Numbered from the stretch's first letter, positions 45,181 to 55,413 are shown. The stretch: DNA of 64,000 nt from DASULK01 sp036381835 (GCA_036381835.1 DASVCA010000222.1:1-64000), one strand, 5' to 3'. Translations and numbers: made by a program. Notes: generated by a model not told the origin, from the letters alone.

Positions 45181-46653
45181 CTAACGGCAGCCGCAAGCGG
45201 CGAGCCTGGCGGCGATTCGGTCGAGTGCCGGCTGAGCCGCCCAGAACCCGACCGGCACCTGATCGGCCATCACCGCGAAGGCGAGCAGGCGTCCGTCCGC
45301 CGTCGTCACCACGCCGGAAAGGGAATTCACCCCGCTCAGGGTTCCGGTCTTGGCGCGTACCACACCTAGCCCGCTCTCGGCCGATCCCGCGTAACGGTCG
45401 CCGAGCGTCCCCGACCAGCCGGCCACGGGCAGTCCGGCGAACATCGCGGTGAGCTCCGGGCGGGCACCGTCCGCCGCGCGCGCCAGCAGGCCGGTCAACA
45501 GCGCCGGGCTGAGCCGGTTACGCCGGGACAGCCCGCTGCCGTCGGAGAGGTCGCTCTGCGCGGCGTCCAAGCCGAGCTCGGCGAGCACGGCGTCCATGGC
45601 CGCCGCGGCACCGGCGAAGGAGGCCGGCTGGCCGCGGGCGAGCGCCACCTGCCGGGCGAGCGCCTCGGCGACGAGGTTGTCGCTGTGCTCGAGCATGAAC
45701 TCCACGAGCCGGACGATCGGGGGCGACTCGACCCGACCCAGCTCCATCCCGACGCTGACGGAGGCGCCCGCGGTTGCGCTCGGCACCGCGCCGTTCGCCG
45801 GCGCACCGTTGGATCCAGGTGCCGACCCGCGACTGACGGTGTCCGCCGGGAGACCGAGAGCCTTTGCGAACGCGCGGCCGGCGGCCAGGTCCGGCTCCCG
45901 GTGCCGCGGGGTGCAACCCGATGCCGTCGGGTCGATTCGGGCACCGTCGACCATCAGCGCGGTCACGGCACCGCCGCATCCGCCGGTCGGGATGTCGGCA
46001 TCCCACCCCGGGCCGTAGACCGGGCCGGTGTAGAGCGAGGAGTCGACGGTCACCTTCGTGATCGGGGTGCCGCCGAGGGCCTTCTTCACCTGTGCGGCGA
46101 GTTCGTCGAGGCGGGCCGCTCCGGCGTACGCGCCTTTCGGTCCGGCGGCGACGGTAGGGTCGCCACCGCCGATGATCACCACCTCGCCCGGCGTCGCCCC
46201 GGCCACCACCCGAGTCGGGATGCGGTACGCCGCGCCCCGGCTGGCCAGCACGGTCACCGCGGTGACCAGCTTCGTCGTGGAGGCGGGGACGGTGGCGGTC
46301 GCGGCACCCCGGTCGTAGAGCTCGGTGCCGGTGAGCACGTCGCGGACCGAGATGTGCAGCCGCTCGCCGAGTCCCGCGCTGTCGGCCAGTGCGTCGAGCG
46401 CGGCGCGAAGGCCGTCCGTCGAGGGTGCCGGCGCGCTCTCGGTCATCTCGGCGAGCACCTGCGGTGGATTCAGCTCGGCCGGGGCCGGTCGCCAACCGGG
46501 TGCCGCCCGCTGGCCGCCCAGCCACCGGTCCGCCAGTTCGGGGCGGAGCACGAACAGCCCGGAAAGACCCAGGGACAGCACGAGGAGCGCCGCCAGTGCC
46601 GCCAGTATCCTGCGGCGGGCGGGCCGACGGGATTGTGAATCTCCCCTCGCCAC
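45181..46653 (-). CDS. dacB: D-alanyl-D-alanine carboxypeptidase/endopeptidase (PBP4 type)
   Basis: DacB (490 aa) trims D-Ala from peptidoglycan stems outside the membrane. A basic N-terminus and a membrane anchor (about residues 15-36) precede a PBP4-type transpeptidase domain with SxxK (ASTTKL, Ser125/Lys128), the SxN motif in EHSDNLVAEA and KTG in RAKTGTLSG. GTG 46653 (MARGDSQSRR) follows GGAGGAGGGG; a GTG five codons upstream overlaps that site. It is divergent from ppa. Confidence 0.93.
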   Translation of the reverse strand: MARGDSQSRRPARRRILAALAALLVLSLGLSGLFVLRPELADRWLGGQRAAPGWRPAPAELNPPQVLAEMTESAPAPSTDGLRAALDALADSAGLGERLHISVRDVLTGTELYDRGAATATVPASTTKLVTAVTVLASRGAAYRIPTRVVAGATPGEVVIIGGGDPTVAAGPKGAYAGAARLDELAAQVKKALGGTPITKVTVDSSLYTGPVYGPGWDADIPTGGCGGAVTALMVDGARIDPTASGCTPRHREPDLAAGRAFAKALGLPADTVSRGSAPGSNGAPANGAVPSATAGASVSVGMELGRVESPPIVRLVEFMLEHSDNLVAEALARQVALARGQPASFAGAAAAMDAVLAELGLDAAQSDLSDGSGLSRRNRLSPALLTGLLARAADGARPELTAMFAGLPVAGWSGTLGDRYAGSAESGLGVVRAKTGTLSGVNSLSGVVTTADGRLLAFAVMADQVPVGFWAAQPALDRIAARLAACGCR

Positions 46654-46674
46654 GTACCCCTCCTCCACACACCC

Positions 46675-46705
46675 CGAACCCGCCTAGCGACACTACTTGG
46701 GTTCG
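46675..46705. promoter_or_regulatory. inverted repeat in the dacB-ppa divergent promoter region
   Basis: CGAACCC (46675-46681) and GGGTTCG (46699-46705) form a perfect 7-bp dyad with a 17-bp spacer, 22 bp from the dacB start and 92 bp from the ppa start. The spacing would suit a dimeric regulator covering a promoter. Confidence 0.4.
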
Positions 46706-46796
46706 TAAAGCTACGACGTCCGGTGCCGGCACGTTGATACAACCGGACTGACTTGTCGTGCCGGGCTGGAGAGAGCCACGAGGGGGAGCGGCGGCG

Positions 46797-47300
46797 ATGG
46801 ACTTCGACGTGACGGTGGAGATCCCGAAGGGTCACCGCAACAAGTACGAGGTGGATCACAAGACCGGCCGGATCCGACTGGACCGCACGCTCTTCACGGC
46901 CACCCAGTACCCGGGCGATTACGGCTTCATCGAAGGCACCCTCGGCCAGGACGGGGATCCGCTCGACGCGCTCGTGCTCGTGCCCGAGCCCACGTTCCCG
47001 GGATGCCTGATCCGCTGCCGCGCCATCGGGATGTTCCGGATGACGGACGAGAAGGGCCGCGACGACAAGGTGCTGTGCGTGCCCGCCGACGATCCGCGAC
47101 AGGAGCACCTGCGCGACATCCACCACCTGGGCGAGTTCGACCGGCTGGAGATCCAGCACTTCTTCACCGTCTACAAGGATCTGGAGCCGGGCAAGTCGGT
47201 CGAGGGTGCGACCTGGGTCGGCCGGGCGGAGGCCGAGGCCGAGATCAAGGCGTCGATCCGACGGCACGAGGAGGCCGCTGCCGCGGAATCCGAAGAATAG
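46797..47300 (+). CDS. ppa: inorganic pyrophosphatase (family I)
   Basis: Ppa (167 aa) hydrolyses pyrophosphate and so drives biosynthetic reactions. The family signature is complete: [10 protein letters not shown], then [24 protein letters not shown], where the DxDPxD cluster binds metal, and [13 protein letters not shown] 46797 follows AGGGGGAG. The C-terminus ends in a short acidic tail. It is divergent from dacB and converges on eccD with a 10-nt gap. Confidence 0.97.
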   Translation: MDFDVTVEIPKGHRNKYEVDHKTGRIRLDRTLFTATQYPGDYGFIEGTLGQDGDPLDALVLVPEPTFPGCLIRCRAIGMFRMTDEKGRDDKVLCVPADDPRQEHLRDIHHLGEFDRLEIQHFFTVYKDLEPGKSVEGATWVGRAEAEAEIKASIRRHEEAAAAESEE

Positions 47301-47310
47301 CCGCGCCTGG

Positions 47311-48717
47311 TCAGCCGATCAGCGCCTGTGCCCGGGCGTAGAGGTCGAGCACCGCACAGGCCACCGGCACGACCGACACCGTGAGCGCGACGTCGCAGAC
47401 GTCGGCCGCCCTGGTCAGGTAGGGCGAGGGCGGACGCCGGGCGTAGGCGGCACCGGCGGCGGCGGTGAGCAGGGCGAGCAGCAGCGCGGCCGTGCAGATG
47501 GCGACGACGCCAAGCGACCCGCCGACGCCGACGAGCGCCGTTGCGAGCACGCCGAATCCGGTCAGGCCGGCGACGACAAGCGGCAGCCGCTGGCTGCGCG
47601 CGACGAACGTGCGGGCCCGCAGCAGCAGCACCGCGGCCGATACGGCGACGAGCAGTCGACCGGACCACCCGCCGGCGGTCGCCAGCAGCAGCATGGCGGC
47701 ACCGGCGAGCACGGCATGTCCGACGAGCAGCCCGGTGAGTAGCTCGTGGCTGCGCGCCACCGCGGTGAAGACGACCGCCCTGGTCTCCCGTGCCCCCGGC
47801 GCCTCGGACACCGCCTTCCCGTCGTCGGGATCCCAACGTCCGACGGCCGCAGGCAACAGCCTGCCGAACCGGACCGCCAACAGCGGCAGCCCCCCGATGC
47901 CGCAGACCAGTGCGGACAGCAGGACGGCCGCGGTGGCGGCGGTGGACAGGCTCATCCCGACGAGCGCGCTGACCGCGCCGACCACGGCGACGGTCGTACC
48001 GGCCACGAACCAGCGCAGCCCGGCGACCACGGCGAACATCCCGGCCGCGGCGACGAGGAGCAGCAGCGACGAGCCGGCCAGCAGTTCCGGGGCGCCGAGC
48101 CAGCGCACCGGACCGAGCGCACCCACCGGGTCGCCCGAGGTGACCTGCAGCGCTCCTGCGACGAAGGCGTAAGGCATGGCCCAGCCGCCGAGGGTGACCG
48201 CGACCGGGGCGTCCCCCCATGCCCGGGACGCCAGCACTGCGGCGACGCCGAGCAGGACCGCAGCGCCCAACGCCAGCGCCGGTCCCGGCGATCCGTCCGG
48301 ACCGGCTTGGAGTATCGCGAACAGCCCGACGGCGAGTGCCACGCTCGCTGCGGCGAGGGTCGCCGCCCGGGTCGCCGCGCCGGACCAGGCCACCGCAGCC
48401 CGCCGCGCACCCTCGGCGACCGCCTCGACGACGTCGTCGTACTCCGGTTCCGGCCAGTCGGTGCGGGCGGGTAGCAGGTGCAGCAGCTCACCGTCGCGTA
48501 CGCCCTGCTGACCGAGGGTGTACGCGGTCTGCAGGCTGCTCCCATCGGTACGGCGCAACACCCATCCGCCGTGCTTCTCCCCTTCGTCGGCGAGCCCGTC
48601 CCCGGAATGCCGCAGCAGGGCGGGGAGGAGTTCGGCGACCGGCACGTGTTCGGGCACCGCGAGATCGACCCGTCGCCGCGGGCCGCTGACGGTGACGCGG
48701 GCAAGGCCTGTCCTCAT
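47311..48717 (-). CDS. eccD: type VII secretion integral membrane protein EccD
   Basis: EccD (468 aa) forms the membrane channel of type VII (ESX) secretion. The N-terminal domain of about 85 residues is ubiquitin/YukD-like (VDLAVPEHVPVAELLPALL to GELLHLLPA). About eleven membrane helices follow from residue 110 on. It is divergent from eccC, which with the downstream mycP forms an ESX core. eccB and eccE are not within the window. Confidence 0.9.
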   Translation of the reverse strand: MRTGLARVTVSGPRRRVDLAVPEHVPVAELLPALLRHSGDGLADEGEKHGGWVLRRTDGSSLQTAYTLGQQGVRDGELLHLLPARTDWPEPEYDDVVEAVAEGARRAAVAWSGAATRAATLAAASVALAVGLFAILQAGPDGSPGPALALGAAVLLGVAAVLASRAWGDAPVAVTLGGWAMPYAFVAGALQVTSGDPVGALGPVRWLGAPELLAGSSLLLLVAAAGMFAVVAGLRWFVAGTTVAVVGAVSALVGMSLSTAATAAVLLSALVCGIGGLPLLAVRFGRLLPAAVGRWDPDDGKAVSEAPGARETRAVVFTAVARSHELLTGLLVGHAVLAGAAMLLLATAGGWSGRLLVAVSAAVLLLRARTFVARSQRLPLVVAGLTGFGVLATALVGVGGSLGVVAICTAALLLALLTAAAGAAYARRPPSPYLTRAADVCDVALTVSVVPVACAVLDLYARAQALIG

Positions 48718-48864
48718 CGGCGATCCTCCATCGGGTCGGGCTGCGCGGATGACGGCACTCTACCTACCATGCGTGTTGCTCGCGTTACCCAGTGAACGGA
48801 TCATGACAGCCGCGCCGACGGTACGCGACCGGCGGGCTACGCACAGTGGACAGCGAGGTGTTTG

Positions 48865-51800
48865 GTGGGCACGGTCATCGTCAAACGGCCGCCACGCCGT
48901 CCCGCGCCGGCACTCCCCACCGGCGAGCTCCTGATCGAGGCACCGCCGGAGGTCCCACCGCCGGCCGCAGGCCGCTGGCAGCAGCTGTTGATGCTGCTGC
49001 CGATGCTCGCCGGCGCGGTTGCCATGGCGATGATGTTCGGCCAAGGGGGTGGGGCCTACTCGTACGTGATCGGCGGGCTGTTCGGGGTGTCCGCCCTCGC
49101 CACGCTGATCACCTCGCTGGGCAGCGCCGGCACTGCCCGGCGGGCGGAGATCGCCGCGGCCCGCCGCGACTACCTGCGCTACCTCGCCGAGCTGCGACAA
49201 CGGGTCCGGGAGACCGTGACAGAGCAGCGCATCGGACTGTTCTACCGGCATCCGCACCCGGCCCAGCTGTGGTCCACGGTGGACAGCTACCGGCTGTGGG
49301 AGCGGCGGGCGGCCGATCCCGACTTCTGCGTGGTCCGGGTGGGTGTCGGTCCGCAGCCGCTCGCCACCCCGCTCACCCCGGCGACCGGACGATCGGCCGC
49401 CGAACCGGTCACGGCCGAGGCGCTGCGCGGCTTCCTCGACACCTACACGATGGTGCCGGACCTACCCGTCGCGGTCTCCCTGCGACGGTTCTCGCAGATC
49501 GTGCTCCGCCATGCCGCCGCTGCGACGGGCGACGCGGGCGATAGCACCGAAAGCGGGGGTCGCGCCGCCGTCCGGGCCCTCGCCCGGGCGATGCTCGCCC
49601 AGCTCGCGGTCTTCCACGCGCCGAACGATCTGCTCATCGCGATCTGCGCCGGCCCCGACCGACGGGCGGCCTGGGACTGGGTGAAGTGGCTGCCGCACGC
49701 CCAGCACCCGGCCAAGGCGGATGCGCTCGGACCCGCCCGCCTGGTGGCCGATTCGGGCCGGGACCTTGAGCGGCTACTCGCCGACATCCTCGGCGGGCGC
49801 CCGCGGTTCAGCCTGGCCGATCCGCCGCCGAACGGACCGCACCTCGTCGTGGTACTCGACGGCGGGGATCTGACCGGAACCCGGCAGCTGACGACCGACG
49901 GCGGCATCAGCGGGGTCACCCTCCTCGACCTGGACGGCCGGCCGCCCCAGCCATCCGACCGCGCCGCCCTGCTGCTCGAAGTCGACGGCGGGCGGTTGAC
50001 CACGGTGTCGGGGGACGGGCCGGTGGAGGTGGGCCGCCCGGACCGTCTCGACCCAGCTGACGCCGAAGCCGTCGCCCGTCGGCTTGCGCCGCTCCGGCTC
50101 GCCGCCGCGGCCGAGCACCCGGAGCCGAACCCCACCGATCTCGGGCTGGCCGAGCTGCTCGGCCTCGGCGATCCGGAGAACTACCGGGTCGCCCACGGGT
50201 GGGCACCGCGGGCCGAGCGGGATCGGCTGCGGGTACCGATCGGGATGGGCGTCGACGGCGCGCCGGTCGAACTGGACCTGAAGGAGTCCGCGCAGGGCGG
50301 CATGGGGCCGCATGGGCTGGTGGTGGGCGCGACCGGCTCCGGCAAATCCGAGTTGCTGCGCACCCTGGTGCTCGGACTCGCCGCCACACACTCCTCCGAA
50401 TCGCTGAACTTCGTGCTCGTGGACTTCAAGGGCGGAGCCACGTTCGCATCGCTGGATCGGCTGCCCCACATCGCCGCGCTGATCACGAACCTGACGGACC
50501 ACCTGCCCCTGGTGGATCGCATGGTCGACGCCGTCAACGGCGAGTTGATCCGGCGGCAGGAGCTGCTGCGCCAAAGCGGCAACTACACCAGCGCCCGCGA
50601 CTACGAACGGGCCCGGGCCGGCGGTGCTCCGCTTCCCCCGCTGCCCTCGCTGCTGATCATCTGCGACGAATTCTCGGAACTGCTCGCCGCGAAGCCCGAC
50701 TTCATCGACGTGTTCGTCCAGATCGGCCGGGTGGGCCGGTCGCTGGGCGTACACCTGCTGCTCGCTACCCAACGCCTCGAGGAGGGGCGGCTGCGCGGCC
50801 TGGACACGCATCTGTCGTACCGCATCGGGTTGCGCACCTTCTCGTCCCTCGAGTCCCGCACGGTGCTGGGCGTGCCGGACGCCTACACGCTGCCCAGCGC
50901 GCCAGGACACGGCTATCTACGAGTGGGCACCGAACCGCCGGTGCGCTTCAAAGCGGCGTACGTCTCCGGGGTGTACCAGCGGACGAGCCCGACCGGCGGC
51001 GCGACCGGCGACACCCGAGTCCTGCACTACACAGTGGATTTCGTCCCGCCGGTCGAACCCGTCGAGCCAACCGCGCGGTCCGCGGCGGCGCCGACCGACG
51101 GCCCCACCCTGCTCGACATCCTGGTCGACCGGATGGTCGGCGAGGGGCCGCCCGCGCATCAGGTCTGGCTGCCACCCCTGGGCGCGCCGCCGAGACTCGA
51201 CGAACTGCTCGGCCCGATCGCCGCGGATCCGAGACGCGGACTGGCCGTGGTCAACCCTGAATTGCACGCGGCACTACGGGTACCGGTCGCGATCATCGAC
51301 AAGCCGTTCGAGCAGCGACGCGATCCGCTGTGGCTCGCGCTCGACGGGGCAGCGGGGCATGTCGCCATCGCCGGAGCGCCGCAGAGCGGCAAATCCACGT
51401 TGCTGCGCACACTGATCTGCGCGCTGGCGCTGACCCACACCCCGGCCGAGGTCCAGATCTACTGTCTCGACTTCGGCGGCGGGGCGCTCACCGCGCTGCG
51501 CGGACTGCCGCACGTCGGCGGGGTGGCCGGTCGGCTCGACGCGGAACTGGTACGCCGCACCGTGGGGGAGATCGCCGCCGTCCTGACCGAACGCGAACGG
51601 CGATTCGTCGAGCTCGGCATCGACTCGGTAGCGGCGTACCGGAAGCGGCGCGCGGCCGGCGGCGACCCGGATCCGTTCGGGGACGTCTTCCTCGTGGTGG
51701 ACGGCTGGAGCACGCTGCGCGGCGAGTACGACGATCTGGAGCCGACCATCACCGACATCGCCACCCGTGGGCTGGCATACGGTGTGCACGTGGTGGTCAC

Positions 51801-52809
51801 GACCACCCGGTGGATGGAGTTGCGCCCGGCGATCCGGGACCTGTTCGGTTCGAAAGTGGAGCTGCGCCTCGGCGACCCCACCGAGTCGACGGCCCCGCGG
51901 CGGGCGGCGGCGAACGTCCCGGAACGCGCTCCGGGCCGGGGCATCACGTCCGACGGATTCCACTTCCTCACGGCGCTGCCCGAACTGGCCGACGCCGATC
52001 CACCCGGTCTGGTCAAGGCGGTGGCCGCGGAATGGTCGGGTCCGCCGGCACCACGGGTACGGCTGCTGCCCCCCGTCCTGCCGTACGGCGACCTCGATCT
52101 GACTCGGGCCGACGGCCTGCGCCTGCCGGTCGGCATCGCCGAGGCGGACCTGAGTCCCGTCAACGTCGACTTCGCCGCCGACCCGCACCTCTTGGTCTTC
52201 GGCGACGCCGAATGCGGGAAGACATCCTTTCTGCGGGCCCTGGCCAGGTCGATCACCACCCGATTCGCCCCCGTCGAGGCCCGGCTGATCATCATCGACT
52301 ACCGGCGCGGCCTGCTGGGCGCGGTCGACACCGAACACCAGATCGGCTACTGCACCACCGCCGTCAGCGCCGGGGAGCTGCTCGACTCCGTCGCCGGTTA
52401 CATGCAGCGCCGCCTGCCGGGCCCGGATGTGACCCCGCAACAGCTGCGCGAGCGGTCCTGGTGGCAGGGGCCCGAACTGTTCCTCCTCGTCGACGACTAC
52501 GACCTGGTCGCCGCCGGCCCCGACAACCCGGTGCAGCGCCTGGCGGAGTACCTGCCGCACGCCCGGGACATCGGCCTGCACCTGGTGCTCGCCCGACGGG
52601 CCGCCGGCGCCGCCCGCAGCCTGTACGAGCCGGTCATGCAGCGGCTACGGGATCTCTCCTCACCCGCGCTGATCATGTCCGGGGAGCCCGGTGAGGGGCC
52701 GCTGATCGGTAACGTCCGGCTGACCCCACTGCCGCCGGGTCGGGGCCGCCTGGTCACCCGCAGGGACGGCGAACGACTCATCCAGCTCGCCTACCTTCCC
52801 GAGGTCTGA
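48865..52809 (+). CDS. eccC: type VII secretion ATPase EccC (FtsK/SpoIIIE, three ATPase domains)
   Basis: EccC (1314 aa) is the motor that recognises and exports ESX substrates. Two membrane helices lie near residues 38-80. Three FtsK-like domains follow, with Walker A motifs GATGSGKSEL (about 490), GAPQSGKSTL (about 835) and GDAECGKTSF (about 1112); the first has Walker B LLIICDEFSELL and VLVDFKGGATF. EccCa and EccCb are fused in one chain. GTG 48865 is preferred over TTG 48862 because GAGG is 6 nt upstream. Confidence 0.94.
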   Translation: MGTVIVKRPPRRPAPALPTGELLIEAPPEVPPPAAGRWQQLLMLLPMLAGAVAMAMMFGQGGGAYSYVIGGLFGVSALATLITSLGSAGTARRAEIAAARRDYLRYLAELRQRVRETVTEQRIGLFYRHPHPAQLWSTVDSYRLWERRAADPDFCVVRVGVGPQPLATPLTPATGRSAAEPVTAEALRGFLDTYTMVPDLPVAVSLRRFSQIVLRHAAAATGDAGDSTESGGRAAVRALARAMLAQLAVFHAPNDLLIAICAGPDRRAAWDWVKWLPHAQHPAKADALGPARLVADSGRDLERLLADILGGRPRFSLADPPPNGPHLVVVLDGGDLTGTRQLTTDGGISGVTLLDLDGRPPQPSDRAALLLEVDGGRLTTVSGDGPVEVGRPDRLDPADAEAVARRLAPLRLAAAAEHPEPNPTDLGLAELLGLGDPENYRVAHGWAPRAERDRLRVPIGMGVDGAPVELDLKESAQGGMGPHGLVVGATGSGKSELLRTLVLGLAATHSSESLNFVLVDFKGGATFASLDRLPHIAALITNLTDHLPLVDRMVDAVNGELIRRQELLRQSGNYTSARDYERARAGGAPLPPLPSLLIICDEFSELLAAKPDFIDVFVQIGRVGRSLGVHLLLATQRLEEGRLRGLDTHLSYRIGLRTFSSLESRTVLGVPDAYTLPSAPGHGYLRVGTEPPVRFKAAYVSGVYQRTSPTGGATGDTRVLHYTVDFVPPVEPVEPTARSAAAPTDGPTLLDILVDRMVGEGPPAHQVWLPPLGAPPRLDELLGPIAADPRRGLAVVNPELHAALRVPVAIIDKPFEQRRDPLWLALDGAAGHVAIAGAPQSGKSTLLRTLICALALTHTPAEVQIYCLDFGGGALTALRGLPHVGGVAGRLDAELVRRTVGEIAAVLTERERRFVELGIDSVAAYRKRRAAGGDPDPFGDVFLVVDGWSTLRGEYDDLEPTITDIATRGLAYGVHVVVTTTRWMELRPAIRDLFGSKVELRLGDPTESTAPRRAAANVPERAPGRGITSDGFHFLTALPELADADPPGLVKAVAAEWSGPPAPRVRLLPPVLPYGDLDLTRADGLRLPVGIAEADLSPVNVDFAADPHLLVFGDAECGKTSFLRALARSITTRFAPVEARLIIIDYRRGLLGAVDTEHQIGYCTTAVSAGELLDSVAGYMQRRLPGPDVTPQQLRERSWWQGPELFLLVDDYDLVAAGPDNPVQRLAEYLPHARDIGLHLVLARRAAGAARSLYEPVMQRLRDLSSPALIMSGEPGEGPLIGNVRLTPLPPGRGRLVTRRDGERLIQLAYLPEV

Positions 52810-52881
52810 CCTGCCACTGTGTACCGACCGGCGGAAGACCGGTAGCCTCCTGCCGTCAGCCACCGCGAGAGAAAGCCAGTT

Positions 52882-54195
52882 GTGACCGTGCCCCGGCACC
52901 GTCGGAAAGTTCCCAGCGCCCGGTCCGTCGTCACCGGACGGACCGTGGCCGCCGGGCTCCTCGCGCTGGCCTGCGCCGTCGCATCCGTCGCGCCCTCGTT
53001 CGCCGAACCCGCCGGCGTCGGCGGGGGACACCCGCAGGGCGGCTTCCTGCGCACCGATCCCATCCGGGAGGGGCAATGGCAGTTGCGGGAGTACGGGATC
53101 ACCGCTGCCTGGCGGCACTCGACGGGCGCCGGCGTCACCGTCGCGGTGATCGACTCCGGTGTCGACGGTTCCCACCCCGATCTGGTCGGGCAGGTCCTGC
53201 CCGGCACGGATCTGGTCGAGTCCGGCGGTGACGGGCACCTCGACCCGGTCGGTCACGGTACCGCGGTGGCCGCCCTGATCGCCGGCCGTGGGGACGACCG
53301 GGAAGGGGTGGTCGGGATCGCTCCGGACGCCAAGATCCTGCCGGTACGGGTGCTGGACGCGGACAACCGCTACGACGATGCGCAAGTCGTCGCCCGGGCG
53401 GTGCGTTGGGCGGTCGACAACGGCGCACAGGTGATCAACCTTTCGTTGGGAGGCACGGCGACGAGCGCCGCGCTGGCCGCGGCGATCGATTACGCCTTCG
53501 ACCGTGACGTGGTAGTCGTCGCCTGCACCGGGAACGTGACGTCGCCGACCGCGACGGAGGTCTGGTATCCGGCGCGGGAACCCGGTGTCGTCGCGGTGAC
53601 CGGCCTGACCCGACGGGCGGACGAACTGTGGCCCAGTGCGCTCACCGGCCCGCAGACCGTGCTCGCCGCACCGGCCACCGACCTGATCAGCGCCCGGCCC
53701 GACGGCTACTGGCGGGTGCAGGGCACCAGCTTCGCGGCGCCGATCGTCGCCGCGACCGCGGCCCTGATCCGTGCCCGCTGGCCGACGATGACCGCGGGTG
53801 AGGTGGTCAATCGCCTGATCGACACCGCTCGCGACCTGGGGCCGGCCGGCCGGGACGACACGTTCGGCTTCGGTCGGGTCGATCCCCTGGCCGCGCTGAC
53901 CGCCGACGTGCCGAAGGTGGACCGCAACCCGCTCGACGACGGCGTCTCGCCCGGTACGGTCGGCCTCGGTCCGGCTCCCGGACGGCACACCGCACCCACG
54001 CCGGGCACCCCGCCCAACGTCCGCGCCCGAGGCCTGGATTCGGGGTGGGCGGACCGCTCCTCCACGGCGCGCCCGGCCGACCGGCCCGGGACGTTGAATC
54101 CGTGGCTTCTGCTGATCTTGATCCCGGTGGCCGGTGGTGCGCTGCTCGTCGTACTTCGACTCAGACGCAACGGCCGGTGGCGACGGCCTGAGTGA
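52882..54195 (+). CDS. mycP: mycosin, type VII secretion-associated subtilisin (second copy)
   Basis: The 437-aa mycosin has a signal peptide (about residues 15-42), catalytic Asp91 (AVIDSGVD), His125 (GHGTAVAAL) and Ser283 (GTSFAAP), oxyanion Asn218, a Pro/Gly-rich linker and a C-terminal membrane helix (about 407-427). It follows eccC after 72 nt and stabilises or processes the ESX machinery. Its active-site context is canonical, unlike the copy at 31.0 kb. Its 3' end overlaps the convergent marP-like gene by 35 nt. Confidence 0.94.
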   Translation: MTVPRHRRKVPSARSVVTGRTVAAGLLALACAVASVAPSFAEPAGVGGGHPQGGFLRTDPIREGQWQLREYGITAAWRHSTGAGVTVAVIDSGVDGSHPDLVGQVLPGTDLVESGGDGHLDPVGHGTAVAALIAGRGDDREGVVGIAPDAKILPVRVLDADNRYDDAQVVARAVRWAVDNGAQVINLSLGGTATSAALAAAIDYAFDRDVVVVACTGNVTSPTATEVWYPAREPGVVAVTGLTRRADELWPSALTGPQTVLAAPATDLISARPDGYWRVQGTSFAAPIVAATAALIRARWPTMTAGEVVNRLIDTARDLGPAGRDDTFGFGRVDPLAALTADVPKVDRNPLDDGVSPGTVGLGPAPGRHTAPTPGTPPNVRARGLDSGWADRSSTARPADRPGTLNPWLLLILIPVAGGALLVVLRLRRNGRWRRPE

Positions 54196-55339
54196 GCCGG
54201 GCCCCGGCAGCCGCGACCGGCATCGCTTCGTCCGCACTCACCGCGAAGCCGGTGGAGTCGTCATCGGCGGCCGCCGCGAAGATCACCCCGAGGACCCGCC
54301 CCTGCGGATCGACCAGCGGCCCCCCGGAGTTGCCGCTGCGCACCGGTGCCCGGATCGTGTAGACCTCCCGGGTCACGTTGCGGGACTCGTAGATGTTCGG
54401 GCCGGTGATCTCACCGAGATCACGGATCCGGGCGGACTGCGCGTTGAACGGGCCGTCGAGCGGGAAGCCCAGCACGACCGCGTCCGCGCCGCTCTGCGCC
54501 TCCTGGGCGGAGAAGCGCATCGATGGTGCCGGCAGGCCGGGCACATAGAGCACGGCCAGGTCGAGGTTCGGGTCGTAGACCACGACGCGGGCGTCGTAGC
54601 GTCGCCTGCCCAGCTCGACTTCGACGCTTCTCGTGCCGGCGACCACGTGCGCGTTGGTCATGACCCGCTCGCCGGCGTAGACGAAGCCCGACCCTTCGAT
54701 GCGACGCGAGCAGCTCGGTGCGGAGCCGAGCACCTTCACCACCGACCGGCGGGCTTCGGCGACCATCTCGGAGCCGGCCAGCGCCGGGTCGGGCGGAGGG
54801 ACGTCGCGCACCCGGGTGGGCGACAGTTGACCGAAGACGTTCGGGAACCCGTTCGTGTCGACGGTGTCGCGCAGCGCCTCGGAGAAGGTCTGCGCCTGTT
54901 CCGGCATGATGCGGTCGACGCCCCGTAGCAGGGCGCTGTTGCGTACCGAGGCGGCCAACCACGGCAGCGACGACGAGCCCAGCGGGACGGCGACCAGCCA
55001 GGCGACGAGCAGCACCGCCAGCGCGGAGATCAGGGCACCGCCGAGGTCGTCGATCTTTCGCCCGGTCCGGCTGCGGATGGCGTGCCGCAGGTACGAGCCC
55101 ACCCACGCGGCCAGTGCCTGCCCGATGATCGCCAGCCCGAAGACCGCGACGAGCGACACGACCACCCGCGCGAAGGCGTCGGTGAACTGCTGGGCGATCC
55201 GCGGACCGAGCTGGAGGCCGATCAGCGCGCCGGTGAAGAAGCCACCGAAGGACAGCGCCCCGATCAGGAAGCCCTGCCGGTAGCCGCTCACCGCGAACAG
55301 CAGCACCAGCGCAAGGAGGATGAGGTCGACCGAAGACAC
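54161..55339 (-). CDS. marP: MarP-like membrane serine protease
   Basis: The 392-aa protein matches mycobacterial MarP, a periplasmic acid-resistance protease. Four N-terminal helices form a CvpA-like domain (about residues 1-120). The trypsin-like domain has His231 (TNAHVV), Asp260 (LDLAVL) and Ser338 (RSGNSGGP). Cys210 and Cys391 occupy the positions of the regulatory disulfide in MarP. The GTG at 55339 gives MSSVDLILL. The nudix gene lies upstream, as it commonly does in actinomycetes. Confidence 0.93.
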   Translation of the reverse strand: MSSVDLILLALVLLFAVSGYRQGFLIGALSFGGFFTGALIGLQLGPRIAQQFTDAFARVVVSLVAVFGLAIIGQALAAWVGSYLRHAIRSRTGRKIDDLGGALISALAVLLVAWLVAVPLGSSSLPWLAASVRNSALLRGVDRIMPEQAQTFSEALRDTVDTNGFPNVFGQLSPTRVRDVPPPDPALAGSEMVAEARRSVVKVLGSAPSCSRRIEGSGFVYAGERVMTNAHVVAGTRSVEVELGRRRYDARVVVYDPNLDLAVLYVPGLPAPSMRFSAQEAQSGADAVVLGFPLDGPFNAQSARIRDLGEITGPNIYESRNVTREVYTIRAPVRSGNSGGPLVDPQGRVLGVIFAAAADDDSTGFAVSADEAMPVAAAGARLTQAVATGRCV

Positions 55340-55413
55340 CAGACCAGCCTACGGGCGCGCGACGGTCTCGGCGCGGTAGCGCCGGCGGCCCGCAGCGGAC
55401 ACCGGGGTCGGGT

